Assembly: GCA_008921705.1 (NCBI GenBank)
Contig: VFFE01006670.1
Coordinates: forward strand, 147,232-211,231
Direction: 5' to 3'
Length of the DNA: 64,000 nucleotides
Source: Burhinus oedicnemus
Taxonomy: Eukaryota; Chordata; Aves; Charadriiformes; Burhinidae
Positions within the stretch are counted from its first letter, which is position 1. Each line of letters begins with the position of its first letter. The notes below the pieces were generated by a model. It searched no databases and had not been told where the DNA came from. It worked only from the letters and a program-made list of their open reading frames with translations. The translations under genes were made by a program, and so were the position numbers. Below, piece by piece: positions 32,401-43,622 of the stretch.

Positions 32401-35400
32401 GGATTCGTTCTCAAGCCCATAAAAGGGAGTAAAGACTTAAAATGTGAGTGAGAGCAAAGACAGTGGAAAATAATAACATAGGCCAGTAGCCCACACAGAC
32501 TCAAGAAAGCGTCGCTGGTGTCTGCTGCAAACAAAAAAAGTCTCTAATAAGCCATGCACAGATCCCACCATGGAGCTAAAAAGTCTGTGTTTTCATCAAA
32601 CTTTACTGTTACTTCTTTCAGAAAAACTAACTTTCCCCATCTCCGTGCTCCCCATGACTGCTCACATGGCCACCCCATCTCTGCTGCTGCAGGACCATCC
32701 CCAGCAAACCCATAGCACACACAGGCATGTGAGCATTGTCTAGAAGCTGTGCCACAAATTGTAGAGATGAATTGCTTGTGCTTCAGCTACTGGGTGCAAA
32801 ATGCACATAGAAGATAGCCCATAAAATTGGCCTACTCTTTCCATTTCCTCTCTCACTTGAGCTCATTATCCCTGCACGGCCCTCCCTGAAAATTGTAAAT
32901 TAGCAAGTTGCCAAGGTGAAAAACACTGCCCAAACCGTGAGAATGGATGTGCTCCAGGCAGCCCTGCTGTTACCATCTAGGGACTTGCACAGGACTCAGT
33001 TGCGTTGAGATTTGATCTTTGATATGGCTGATCCCAAGATGTTTACAGGCATCGGTGCCCTGGGATCTTCTGAAGTGCCTGTGCAGGTTTCCAGAGTGCT
33101 TAGGGGGGAAATGTTCCTCCAGGTGAACATGAAAACATGCAAATTTATGGTGTCTGAGTTAGGAAAACTTGGAAATCCAGCGTTAAAGGAGGCTGAAGTC
33201 TAATACTACTGCAGGGTGAGTGAGCTCAAGGCTATAGAGGAGGTTTCAGAGGCTACAGCCAAGAGGAGGTGTCAGAGGGAGCTGGATGCACACCTTGAAT
33301 TCCCTCCTCTACACATGCAGCTGAACTGCCAGGGAAGTGGCTGGAAACCTCCTTCCCTGGGCAGCACCTGAGCCGAGCCACAAAACTCCCAGAGGTAAAA
33401 AACCATTTAAGACCATTTTATCGACACTTCAATCCAGGAAGCAGACTTGGTTTCATTTTGATACCACCCCTCCACCATCACCATTTTATTCACAGAAACT
33501 TTGAAAGAAGGCATTCTGTTGCCAAAGAAAAAAAAAGGTTAAAAAGGGAGAAAAATAGTTTTAAAGGGTAGGAAATGTATTTACTGAGTGACTCAATCAA
33601 CTATTTCAAAAGAAAGAGGATTTTGTTGGGTTGGGGGGGGGCTTAAGTGGGAGAGAAAACCACCAATAACAGAAATGCCCTAATGAAAAACAAAGTGCAC
33701 TGCAAGTCCCTGAGAGCTCTCTTACAACAGCAAGCCTGGGTCGTTTCATTTCCAGACCCGTGACAAGAAAGGAGGGTACACAAGAGCTGACCACTTCATG
33801 GGTGTGTGTAACTCAATACAGGGACACGATTCCCAGCAAGCAGCAGAGTCCAGCTGCAAACAGGTCCATCAACATTATCTTCACAGCTTATATTTTTGAA
33901 GGATGCAGGTAGGATGTCTCGCACCCAGTTGAACGAGGTGATTTGCAATTAGCTCAAGTAAAACAGCCCTTGCTTTGAATTTTCTGCTGTAAACATCTTT
34001 GTTGTCCCGGCTTCCTCAGCTGCTAACGTACAGTTTTCCAGCATGGAAGCCAGCAGAACTTGCAGGAGCAGGGCCCGATCCTGCTAAGCTTTATGCAGAG
34101 GCTGATGCAAACGCAATTACGAATCCCAAGTGCTTTCCAGTCTTCCTGGGGACAGTTCTGATTTGAGCTCCCGTTTCAAAGACGTGCACAAAGGCTGCTG
34201 GTTTCAAACAACTGTCTCTGGAGGGGGAACGTGCCGCAGCACCAGTCCCCCAGTAACAAACGGGAAATAAAGCATGAGCCAATGCTGAGCCCCCACTACT
34301 GGTATTTATGATGAGCTGAACCTTGTGCTTTTGAAAATCTCTATCCTGTAAGACTCCAGGGGACTCACTCCAGTCCAGGTTACCCTTTGATGATCTTAGC
34401 AAGCTGGGATTCAAGGCTTGGGGAAGAAATACTTTTTTCTTCCATTGGCCGTTACGTGTCTGTGTGGAGTGGGGGTTTCCTGGTGCTAGCCAAGAAACGG
34501 CAGCTCTCAGCCCTTGCTTGCCGTGGGGGAATGCTTGCCCAAAGACTGCCCCATAGGATCTTCACTGCTGTTGTTGGACCCGCCACCAGAAGAGGCAAGT
34601 CAGTTGCCATGGGTGAGACAAATCCTCGTGATCCAGCTGCCTGAGCTAGGCAAGCCCTGACCAGAACCATCCCCAACCCATGCAGGACAGCCCGTCCTCC
34701 CCCTTCCGTGCCAATGGGTTTTGAAGCACCGTTCAACAGCGCTGAGCATTGAGCTGAGCCAAAGCAGCACAGTACAAAGTGAAAAGGTCATTTGGTAACA
34801 CAGTGCTCGCTTCCCACGCACCAATTTTCACTTGACTAGAAACTGTTAGTAAGTTACACCCTGGCTAGCACCAGCCCAGAACAGTGCATGCAGACATCAC
34901 CAACTAATAGGGTTTTTCAGTACTGGTCTGAGATGAAAGTAGTCATCAGAAACAGGGGTGGGTGCATCAGGAATAAGAAATAGGCACCTTCACAGCGCAG
35001 ACTTTTAGCCACAGAAATCTTGACTTAACAGAAAGTCACAAGTGTCTGTAAGTGGCAGTTTCCAGAGCTGTTGCATTTGTTAGCCCTTTTCCCTGGAAAA
35101 CTAGGCATTCCTCAGGCTGGAACCCAGCCTGGGGTTTCTTTCTGCACGGGTTAGTGAAACAGGCCTGTAGGTGGCTGGGAAAGGGCACATACGGCTGCTC
35201 CACTGGAGGTTCGTCTGGATGGGGTACCCTGTGGCTGAAAACCATGTAGAACATGAAGGGCCCATTTGGGACTAGAAGGAGCCTCCCCAGCTATCAAGGG
35301 ACTCATGACACATGTCATGAAACATCACTCAACCCAAGGTCATTCATGTCTTGTGAATTCCAGACCTGCAGAGAACATGGGGGTATGAGAGCTGAGGCTT

Positions 35401-37199
35401 GATTTGGGAGAGGAAAGCTCCTTTCCAAGCTAAGGAATGCATGAGAGAGAGGTGCAAAGGCCAAGATGAAGGCAGGTACTCTCGGTTCTCAGGGCTGGAT
35501 GGGTCCTTCTTGTTCCCAGAGTGCTATTCAGGTATTATTAGGTCATCTCATCTTTCTTTTTGACTGTAGATCCAACCATCAAGCAGACTCTGAGAATGTG
35601 ATTCTTGGCCAGCCTGACACCAACATTTTTTAATATTTTTAAATGCCATGATATTTTAAACGCAAGTTGGCTGTATCATTTGGAGTGTGAGCCATGATCA
35701 CTTGGTGTTGACAGAACCAGAGATGATCATGCTGGCTGTGCTTTGGCTGTCCCACCAGTTGAGCTATGAGGAAGACGGCACAGCATCAGGAGAAAAGAGG
35801 AAGGAAAGAAGGAAAGCAGACAGCCTGACAGCTGGGCCACACCAGTATCCTTGGAGGGGATTGTCCATCCAGTGGCAGTTCCCATTCTGGGCAAGGATGT
35901 CCTACATAGCTCCTTTCTGCAGTGCTAGACCCTGGGGAGGGTATTTGAGGTGACAAGCAGAGTGAAGGCATGGCAGAGCTAGTGCGATGACTGGGATGGG
36001 GTGGGAAAGGTGACAGCACTGTCAGGGTGGGCTGAAACTTTTCACACAGTGGCTGTAGTGTCCCATCTGTGAGGAGGACCTCACTCCTGAGTTCCTTATA
36101 AGCTGGGTGGCAGATCCCCAGCAACATGCTGCCGGTTAGGGTGTGAGGCCATCCTGCCCCAGAGGTGCACGACAAGCTCCGTGCGTAAGAGAGGAGTGGC
36201 TGCACAACTCAGCAACCTGTCACCACTTTGGGGGACTGGTCTAGTAATAGCTTACACTGGTAGGTGATGACAATCTTGCCTTGGTTTTCAGATGCTGGTG
36301 TCTCACTGAGTTAACCTTTCTTCTTTCATTGTTTTTTGTTTGGCTCCTTGTGTTTATGCTGGTGAGTCAGGAGCTGATGCTGATCATGATCACTGAAAAA
36401 TGAGTTCTCAGTGGTAAGTCAGCCAAGCATGATGTTGGCTTGCTAGGGGCACCCTGCAGAAATCGAAGCATGTCCTTGAATGGATGAAGCAACGCCTGGC
36501 GGTGAGGTTTGCAGTGAACGGCCAGATTTGGTTCACAGATGATATTTCTTCCTCACCAGATCCTACCAGCAGGATTTCCAGCCACAGTTATGATGCTATT
36601 GGACTTCTGCTCATGGTAATTTTTCCTCTTGAAAACCCCAAACCAAAGATAAGGAAAAAGTGAATTCAGGATGACCTCAGACACTGAAGTTCTGGCTCCC
36701 AGAGCATCTCATGGGATCCCTTTACTTGGGATCACAGAGTACGCAGTTCTGATCCAAACTAGACTTAGTAGTTTTTTAATGTTCCCATTACCTTTGTTGT
36801 TTACTAAGAGCAGTGTCCTGATACTGCTGTCTTCCAGTCTGGGTCTAAACACTCAGCTTCATATTGCCTCTTTTTTTTGTTAAAGATCATGCCAACTTAG
36901 CTCTTCTTTGGGCAGGCTTCACAGACGGATCTGGGAATCTCAGTTCAGAATTAAAGCCCCAGGAGTTCCAGTACCAAGTGCATAAATCTCTCCTTTAAGG
37001 AAGTTTTCCAGGTCATGCAAAGGCAATTGTATTACACCTCTTAAAATTCTAACTACTAGTAACAAAACACCATCCTTTTGGCAATTGCAGTAAAGCAAAT
37101 GTTCTTATGTTTTTTTCTGTATCTCCACTGCGGGATTAGAGCTAAAAGGATAGCTGATGGGACAAAAATTTTTCCAGTCTTGAAAAAAAAACTCAATAA
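29465..37199. other. Long non-coding stretch, nothing recognised
   Basis: About 7.7 kb with no supported gene, no recognised transposon and no tandem array. AT-rich sections occur near 30290-30560, 31180-31340, 31540-31800 and 35620-35670. A G9 run lies at 33633-33641. Purine-rich AAGAGGAAGGAAAGAAGG lies at about 35798. TGAGTCA (AP-1) occurs at 36363-36369. The longest frames (112 codons minus at 30729-31067; 139 codons minus at 35786-36205) lack motifs. Confidence 0.5.
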
Positions 37200-37500
37200 G
37201 AACATTCAATTTCAACAAGTATCGCAGTGACAGATGGGACTTGCCATTACGGCCACTTCCTCTGTGAGAAGGAATCCACTAACATCGGAAGCACAATGCA
37301 CGGCCTGTACAGCCTCTCCGTGCTCATCTGGTCCCCTTCATACATCGAATGTGAAATTCCATCTGGTAACCATGTGCATTCGAAACACATTTATGTGGAG
37401 ACAAATTACATAGCTGTAGGAGGCATTTCAGAAGCTCCATTCACAATGCCATCAAAGGCTGCGGGAAAAGGCTCCAGAAAAGCCCCACCTTTGAAATAAT
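37200..37500. other. Unique block with evenly mixed composition, candidate conserved element
   Basis: Sequence text without repeats and with a modest open frame (37227-37499, 90 codons from an ATG at 37227). The predicted peptide has two cysteines near its start and an alanine/lysine-rich end but no known domain. The style resembles conserved non-coding DNA or a diverged exon. No flanking splice signals were clear. Confidence 0.2.
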
Positions 37501-37949
37501 ACCAGTTGCAGCCTCTCTCATGGTTGGCAAATGGGGATTTTATCGGGCTGTGAGAGATGGAGGTGGTGAAGGAATAAGGTTTTGGTTGCTTGTTCTTTTA
37601 TGCAGCCTCATCGCATCCTGCCCTATTTGCAGTAAGTTCTATTGTGCGGGAAAAGAGCAGCCGTCTTGCAGGCTCCTCTCGCTGGTAGCAAGCAGAGGCA
37701 GCAGCGGTGGTGGACAAGTGCTGAAAAACCTGGAGGGACTGTATTGGTACACGGCTCTCAGTTAGCTGCCCTTTGATCTGGTGTACTAAATATGATCCTT
37801 TCAGTCCAGCTACTGTGCTTTGATTACAGGCTAAAAGCTGCACGCGTACTTAAATGCGTGAGCAAATATAGTGAACTGTTTCTTGGAAAGCAAACTCTTG
37901 CAGTTTAATTTATCTCACTTATCCCTCCAGTCTGGCAGCTTATAAGTAA

Positions 37950-38400
37950 CTGCTATGATCAGAGACGAGTTGTTTCCCATTCTATCTGGAGGCAAATAAT
38001 AGTTTCACAGAAAGGGATCTGACACTCTCTGTACCTAAGAGTTTCTCACATATAGAACATTTGAAAATCATGATTCCGGTGCTGGGTGTCAGGCAAGGAG
38101 TCAGCCTTTGCTTTTTGTGATGAGTCTGCTACCTGGACCCAGGCCAGCACAATGTACCACGGATCAGGTACATACTGCGGTTAATGAGGCAGCGACAACA
38201 CAACTACCATTGTGTTCTTCATAATAGGAACTAATGGGGCATTGCCGAAGAGTGAATGATGCCATGTATGTAATTGTTAGACGGATGTGTGAATTTAATA
38301 GGGCGCAGATTAAAAAGTAATCAATAAGTCTGGACCACAGCCTTAATGGAGCTGATATGGTGGAGAAATACTGGGTAGCAGAACTATCTTTGCAAAACAG
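37950..38400. other. Candidate conserved non-coding element
   Basis: Unique AT-leaning DNA with ACTACCATTGTGTTC (HMG-like), GTATGTAATTGTTAG, GATTAAAAAGTAATC and ATCAATAAGTC words (homeodomain/HOX-PBX-like). No repeat and no open frame of note. Regulatory role is inferred from composition only. Confidence 0.3.
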
Positions 38401-39149
38401 CTAAGATCCCTGAATGGGGGTTCCGGGTCGCCTTCAAGAGGGGCTGAGGAGGACGCCTTACCCCTGAGAACACAGCCCCTGGAGGAGGGATCTACAGATG
38501 CTCCTGAAAAGCTGGGTCTTCCCTAATGTGAGATACTCACCTTTGACTCAGCAACTGACATCTGTAGTGAGACTGCACAAAAGTGACTCCCTTTCTTCAC
38601 ACCAGCTGTTTCTGTGCTTGCTGGGATCCCCACAGTCAATTTGTGACCTTTATGGTCCGGTGTGACTTTGCTCAGGAGCTAACACCTGAGCAAGAACTGT
38701 GCATTGCATGGGATGAAAGCACAAGCTGTGTTTTTACAGGCTGATCTATTGGCTACAAAAATATGTGGGTTTTGAGTAAAAGCCCAACCCAAAGGGCTTT
38801 AAAAAACTGTCTGTTGAAGATGCGTGCATGGGACATGTCTCCAGCGGTACCCCTGGGCTGGGGGAGAGTTGCACCACGGTAGAGTGTCTCCATCTTCTCT
38901 GAACACCAAGCTAGGGTGGATCCATCCTGCTGTGCGTGAAGAACTCTTTGTAAAACAATGTGGAAAGAAGCACGCTACATCCTTTTAACTGAATGACACT
39001 AGCTTAGGTAACAGTATTTTACTCCCTGTGGTGCTAAGCAAGGCATAAATCCTTTGAGAATTGAAGTAATAGACATAAACCCTCCCCTCTCTTCTTCCCC
39101 CTGTGACTCCTCTCTTCTCCACTCCCGTATTAATGGATATTTCAAATCT
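38401..39149. other. Non-coding, one MAF/AP-1-type site
   Basis: No gene is recognised. TGACTCAGCA at 38544-38553 is a full match to the NRF2/MAF half-site class. Confidence 0.45.
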
Positions 39150-39760
39150 GGAAGGAATTCAAGAGTCTGTAGTAGGTAGTTAAACATCCAGATGTATCAG
39201 TAATAATTATGCTCAGCTTGGGGAGGCGAGGCACTTGAATAACAGGCATGGTTTCCATGGATGGCTACAAGATTATAAACATAAAATTTATAAGTGGAAT
39301 GGGAACATTTGGTTTATTTTCTCTTCTCTTTACAATCACTGCAGTTTAAATTGAAAACAGTGAAGGGTAGCAGAGCCAGGCAACAACCTGAAGACTGTAA
39401 ACAAAATAATTCATGTCTTACTGATGGGATATGGTCATATAATCAGTAAATTAATTTAGCCTACTCTAGTTTCACCATTAACTTTCTATTTTCTCATTTC
39501 ATTGGCATTTCCCTGCCCAGTTTATGTCTCTCCTCAATACATATTGTGCTATAAACCAGAAGGAAATATCTTGAAGGGTAAATAAAGAGGTAACGAGTCT
39601 ACAAAAAAGATGTTATTGAGGTACATTAACTCCTACTTACTATCTTTTAAACTTTTCTTGATCCAAGATTCATTTTTACTATTTGATCGGTTTCCAATAT
39701 AAAAACAAAATGCCAAGACGTTAGATTTTTACATTGTGTCCTTAGTACCTAACAGCACCA
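39150..39760. other. AT-rich block, candidate regulatory DNA
   Basis: About 600 bp of AT-rich unique DNA (for example around 39260-39310, 39401-39480 and 39640-39720) with AAATTAATTTAGCC and TAATAATTATGC homeodomain-type cores. No repeats or frames. Confidence 0.25.
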
Positions 39761-40180
39761 AATGTTTCCCTGAGACAAGACAAATATTTACGACCTGGAA
39801 AGGAAGGGAAGGCTTGCAAGCCTGAGGGTATGAAATCAGGGTGACTCAGAACAGAAGCTGGAAAATCACTTCAAAAGGTCTTTCTAGCCATGTCTCGGAC
39901 AGTTGTTGATCTAAGCCATGGTCTGGCAAGAGAGGAACCAATAATTCATATTGACTTAAAGCCATCTTTGCTACAAAACAAAGCAGACACCTGATATCCA
40001 TGTGCAAAACCTGTTTGTGCAATAGCACATCTGTGAACGTGTGCAATTAGTGCAATTAGATGGCAATTTATATGTAAATGTCCCTCCAGTCAAATGTGCC
40101 TTTACTTAATTTGTGTATGCACTGGAATATAATTTCAGAGGGTTTTTCTGCATTTTCAAAATCTGCCCCTTAAGAACTGA
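39761..40180. other. Non-coding, no feature recognised
   Basis: Unique sequence. It includes GTGCAATTAGTGCAATTAGATGG near 40041-40063, where GTGCAATTAG is tandemly duplicated. Confidence 0.45.
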
Positions 40181-40400
40181 ACGCGAGTGTTCGCACAACG
40201 CAAACCACATTTCAGTCACCAGCTCGCCGCGCTCTGGCACGGCAGGAGCCAGTGAGGTGCCAGGACGAGGAGATTGTCCCCAGGTGCGGTAGTGTGCAGT
40301 GCCGCTCCTGTGAGTCTGTGCCGGGGGCAGCAGGATTTGGCTTACAAGAGCCGGGTTGCCCCCTGGCTGGGCTGCTCTCCTCCGCTAGCTCTCCAAGCAG
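40181..40400. other. CpG-dense patch with CTCF-like motif
   Basis: About 14 CpGs lie in roughly 205 bp (AACGCGAGTGTTCGCACAAC, CAGCTCGCCGCGCTC and so on), strongly above the flanks. At 40356-40369 the minus strand reads CAGCCAGGGGGCAA, which shares the CCAGGGGGCA core of the CTCF motif. This may be a small CpG island, insulator or promoter. There is no TATA box or supported coding frame. Confidence 0.35.
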
Positions 40401-41199
40401 CGAGGTCCATGACATGAGCAAGGCCAGCGCCATGCCCAGACCCTACTGACTATCCAAACGCCTGCTCCTCCTGCCCCTGCGTGGGGGGGGTGCTCTCTCT
40501 CCCCCACTCCCAAAACCCAATGGGCTGGGTCAGCACCGAGGGACACCTGAGCGTCTCCAACTGCTGCCCCACAGCTGCATCTGGCCATCACTGCCACGTG
40601 TGAGTTCAGGGTCACTTCAGGAACCCGTGACGTGGATACAACCTGTCTGAGTGAAGTGTGGGCCAAAACATGGATCAGATTTGGGCTCTGGTCTTCTACA
40701 AGAACAAAGTTTGGGTGGTAAAGCTGGGAGTTTGTGCATAGAGAAGTGGCTCATAGGCCATTACTGTTCTGAGAGAGACTAGGCTGTTACTGAGGATTCA
40801 AGCTTTGGCTCTGACCCACTGTCCTTAGGCGACCGTCAATTCGTCATTGGCAAAAAATTACCTTTGTGTCTTTGACACACACCCAAGGACAAGAGTGCCT
40901 CAGCCTCTCCAGGTGCAGGAAAAATACAACCTCTTCACTCATCTCTGCCTTTACCGGCTGAGGAATTTAGATTGGTAAAACGCCTAGGTCCATGATAATT
41001 GGCAGTGCGTATTGAGTAGGTTAGGTGAGGTAAAACATGACCTCTTCTCCCTGCGGAGGTTAGGTCGGGCTGCTGAAGTCTGCGCGTAAGGAGGGCATAA
41101 GTAACAGTTGTATGAGTACAACATGCAACTTGTACACACAGGTTTATCAAAAAGAAGGTAAATTTTAACAGCAGGAATATTTTAACTATTCAACACGTA
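40401..41199. other. Non-coding, no gene recognised
   Basis: A G8 run lies at 40483-40490 in a locally C/T-rich context. Possible weak MIR-like words occur near 40795-40835 but do not extend. No supported gene. Confidence 0.45.
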
Positions 41200-41480
41200 A
41201 ACAAGCATTCTGGGCTGATCTGATCAACGCTGCTTTGCAGACCACATTTGGTATGGTGCTATATATAGTGTTCCTGGAGTTTTATTTAATAGGACGGTAC
41301 ATTTGATCCTAATGTGCCATCTCAGAAGTAATGAAGTGGAAAAGATCTTTATCTTCTGTGAAAGTTGCAGTTATTGGCAACCATTCAGAAAAAAAATAAA
41401 AGTAATTGCACAATCTTTGGAGATATTGTATTGCTAACTGATTTTAGTGCGAAGCTTGGGTGGTTTTCATTCTGAGTTAA
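41200..41480. other. Candidate conserved non-coding element
   Basis: Unique sequence with CTATATATAG palindrome (about 41260), TTTATTTAATAGGACGG, AAAGATCTTTATCTTC and CAGTTATTGGCAACC words. No repeat or frame. Inference from composition. Confidence 0.25.
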
Positions 41481-41608
41481 TCAGGCAATGGACCATATAT
41501 GTTGCAAATACATCACTTTCAGACACTCTCTACATATTGACAAATACAATTGCTGGGGCTGCTGCCTGAACGAAAGCTTTCTGTATCTTTGGATCCCTCT
41601 TTTGGAGC

Positions 41609-41625
41609 AAAATAAATAAATAAAT
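41609..41625 (+). repeat. (AAAT)n microsatellite, about four units
   Basis: AAAATAAATAAATAAAT: a short tetranucleotide repeat. Confidence 0.9.
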
Positions 41626-42377
41626 GAGCAGAAGAAGGAAGACGCTTAACAATGTGCTAAAAGCATCCTTCTTCCTAGAGTACAGCATGGTTTGCCATTC
41701 AGTTGCCTTATTTCTGAACAACTGATGCAGATGGCACAGGAACTCGTATGTTTGTGATTGCTCAACATGCTAAATATAGAGCTGGGAGTGAAGACGGGGG
41801 CCTAAATTCAGCAGAAGGACTCAGTGACGCGGTAATTACATTTTAATGCTGCTACCTGTAACAGGGGAGCTGGACATCTTACGTATGGCATGAGGAGACC
41901 TCGTCGCCTGCTAGCCCCAAAGTGGGCATGGGTCAAGTAGCTGCTTACTAGTCATGTTTATCAAAGACCAGACCAGGAGCTGCTGAAATGACAGGAGGTG
42001 GTGGGGAGAGGTCTGCAGGGTTAGCTCTGCCCCCTGAAGATGCGTCTACATGACTCCAGGCCATCCACACTGAGGGGAGGAGGCAGCACCAAGGCTCGCA
42101 GCTGGGCAGCGAGTTTCCACTGCATGCTCAGACTCAAGCTAAGTCAGCATGGGGAGGACACTGCAGGGAATTTTAGGATTTTGATAAGCTACACTTTGAG
42201 TTTATGCCTCAAAATGCTACTGCAGTTGCTCACATCTCTCTTGTGAATGTAGTTCCATAAACCCTTTGAACAGTAGTCTCTCCTGAGCATTGGGTGAGCT
42301 CACCCTTCTCTCTCCCTGAGGATTTAAAGGTTTCATTTTCTGAATGGCAGAAGCCCAGAATTATATGCCCAAATATA
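41626..42377. other. Non-coding, no feature recognised
   Basis: Unique sequence with only short frames, leading into the inverted-repeat cluster at 42378. Confidence 0.5.
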
Positions 42378-42428
42378 TGTGTAATTACACACCATGCACA
42401 CATGGATGTGTGACAGATGTGTGCATGG
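42378..42428 (+). repeat. Abutting palindrome and hairpin
   Basis: TGTGTAATTACACA (42378-42391) is a perfect 14 bp palindrome with a TAATTA core. It is followed directly at 42392 by CCATGCACACAT, whose exact reverse complement ATGTGTGCATGG lies at 42417-42428, with a 13 bp loop between (42404-42416). Thus 51 contiguous bases form two back-to-back inverted repeats, both built of alternating TG/CA steps. No transposon ends or known RNA family were recognised around it. Confidence 0.85.
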
Positions 42429-42970
42429 AAAAGCAGTACCACAACACCCCGCTTTGATTCCTAGCCCTGGAGTCACAAAGGCAGCTGTGGGAACAGCTGC
42501 ATTCGTGTCACAAAATCAGCTGAGAAATAATCAGGAGGTACCAGTGGATGGGTGGCTTCCTTGTTACTGGTAACAGTCGCAGAGGCTCTTCTCTGCTTTC
42601 TGGCAGGGCTGGTTTCCCCACCATTCCTTCACTTTCTGCTACTGTGTTCATTGCGCTCCAGAGTTGTCTAGCCTGAAGATGCGAGGTGTTCCTGACCTAT
42701 GGACATTGAGGTGGTCTGGTTCAGGCCATGCCTTGCCCCACGTGACCAATTGAGTGTTTTTCACCTAGGAACATTACCAATGATTCATTGGAAAGACAAT
42801 GAACAGAGATTGCACAATAGGAGCCGTGATCAAATAGTCGCAAGAGCTCTATCTCACAGGGTCATGGGTAGAAAGTCTACCAATTTTCAATTATGTTCCC
42901 CAAAAGATGTTTGGAACCAACATGAATCCCTTTGTCTACGTATAACTCATTTGTGGGTCACCTCAATAGG
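42429..42970. other. Non-coding, no feature recognised
   Basis: Unique sequence between the inverted repeats and a minus-strand CR1 relic. A 94-codon frame at 42699-42983 has no motif. Confidence 0.5.
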
Positions 42971-43145
42971 TCTTAGAAAATAATGTAGTTTGGAAAGGTC
43001 CTCTGAAAATCTCCTGTGCCACTTCCAGCTCAGGGCAGGGCCCACCTCAAAGTAAGGCAAGGTTGCTCAGGGCCATGCCCAGTCAAATTCTGAAAAAATT
43101 TCAAAGAATGGAGATTCCTCATGTCTGGATTCCAGCTTACACACA
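42971..43145 (-). mobile_element. CR1 LINE fragment, minus strand
   Basis: Read left to right this is the reverse complement of a CR1 3' region. TCTTAGAAAATAATG corresponds to the terminal octamer-repeat end, then TTTGGAAAGGTCCTCTGAAA, GCAAGGTTGCTCAGGGCCAT, GCCCAGTCAAATTC and AAAGAATGGAGATTCC. It is clearly more diverged than the plus-strand copies and belongs to a different CR1 lineage (the type with 'ggttggaaaggacctctgaagatc'). This is the only minus-strand copy recognised. Confidence 0.85.
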
Positions 43146-43490
43146 AAACGTGTAACGTGAAATGGCTCCTTGCATATTTGCGCTTCCTGACCTGCACAGC
43201 GTAGAATTTCACCCAGAATTTGCTAAATTGGCCTAGTTAGAGGCTCTGCTGATGTTGCAAAGGCTGTGGGAATAACCCTTCTCACAGAAACTACCAAAAA
43301 AAAGTATCACAAAGATTACTTCTTCCCAACGTTCAAGAAGCCAAACGAACAGTGTGCTGTTGGCAAAGTTCAACTAGCAACGTCCTCAAAACAGAGACAC
43401 AACCAGTGTTGGCACCATGGGCAAGGGCCTGGCTTTGAAAATGAGATAATGAGCTTCAGGGCAGGAATCTGCAGTGCCTTGTTCCTCCCC

Positions 43491-43622
43491 AGGCTCTGTC
43501 ACAGCCTGGAAACACGGGGTCTGTGCCTCTGTTTCACCATCCTTAGAAAGGGTACAACATGACCTGCAGATCTCTCTGTGAGCGGTACCCTGCTGAGGCA
43601 CGTAAGCACTGTGGAGATGGAA
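43491..43622 (+). mobile_element. MIR-like SINE relic
   Basis: The order GCTCTGTCACAGCCTGGAA, then GTCTGTGCCTCTGTTTCACC and ATCCTTAGAAAGGGTACAAC, followed by AGGCACGTAAGCACTGTGGAG, parallels the MIR 3' half of amniotes (a 'ctctgtgcctcagtttccccatctgtaaaatggg' block, then 'gtaaagcactttgagat'). It is degraded and an identity cannot be counted reliably by eye. CORE-SINE/MIR relics are known in bird genomes. Confidence 0.5.

Noticed and set aside
33991..34015. TGTAAACATCTTTGTTG, seed-like match to the miR-30 family
   Set aside because: Only the seed agrees; the rest differs and no hairpin partner is present.
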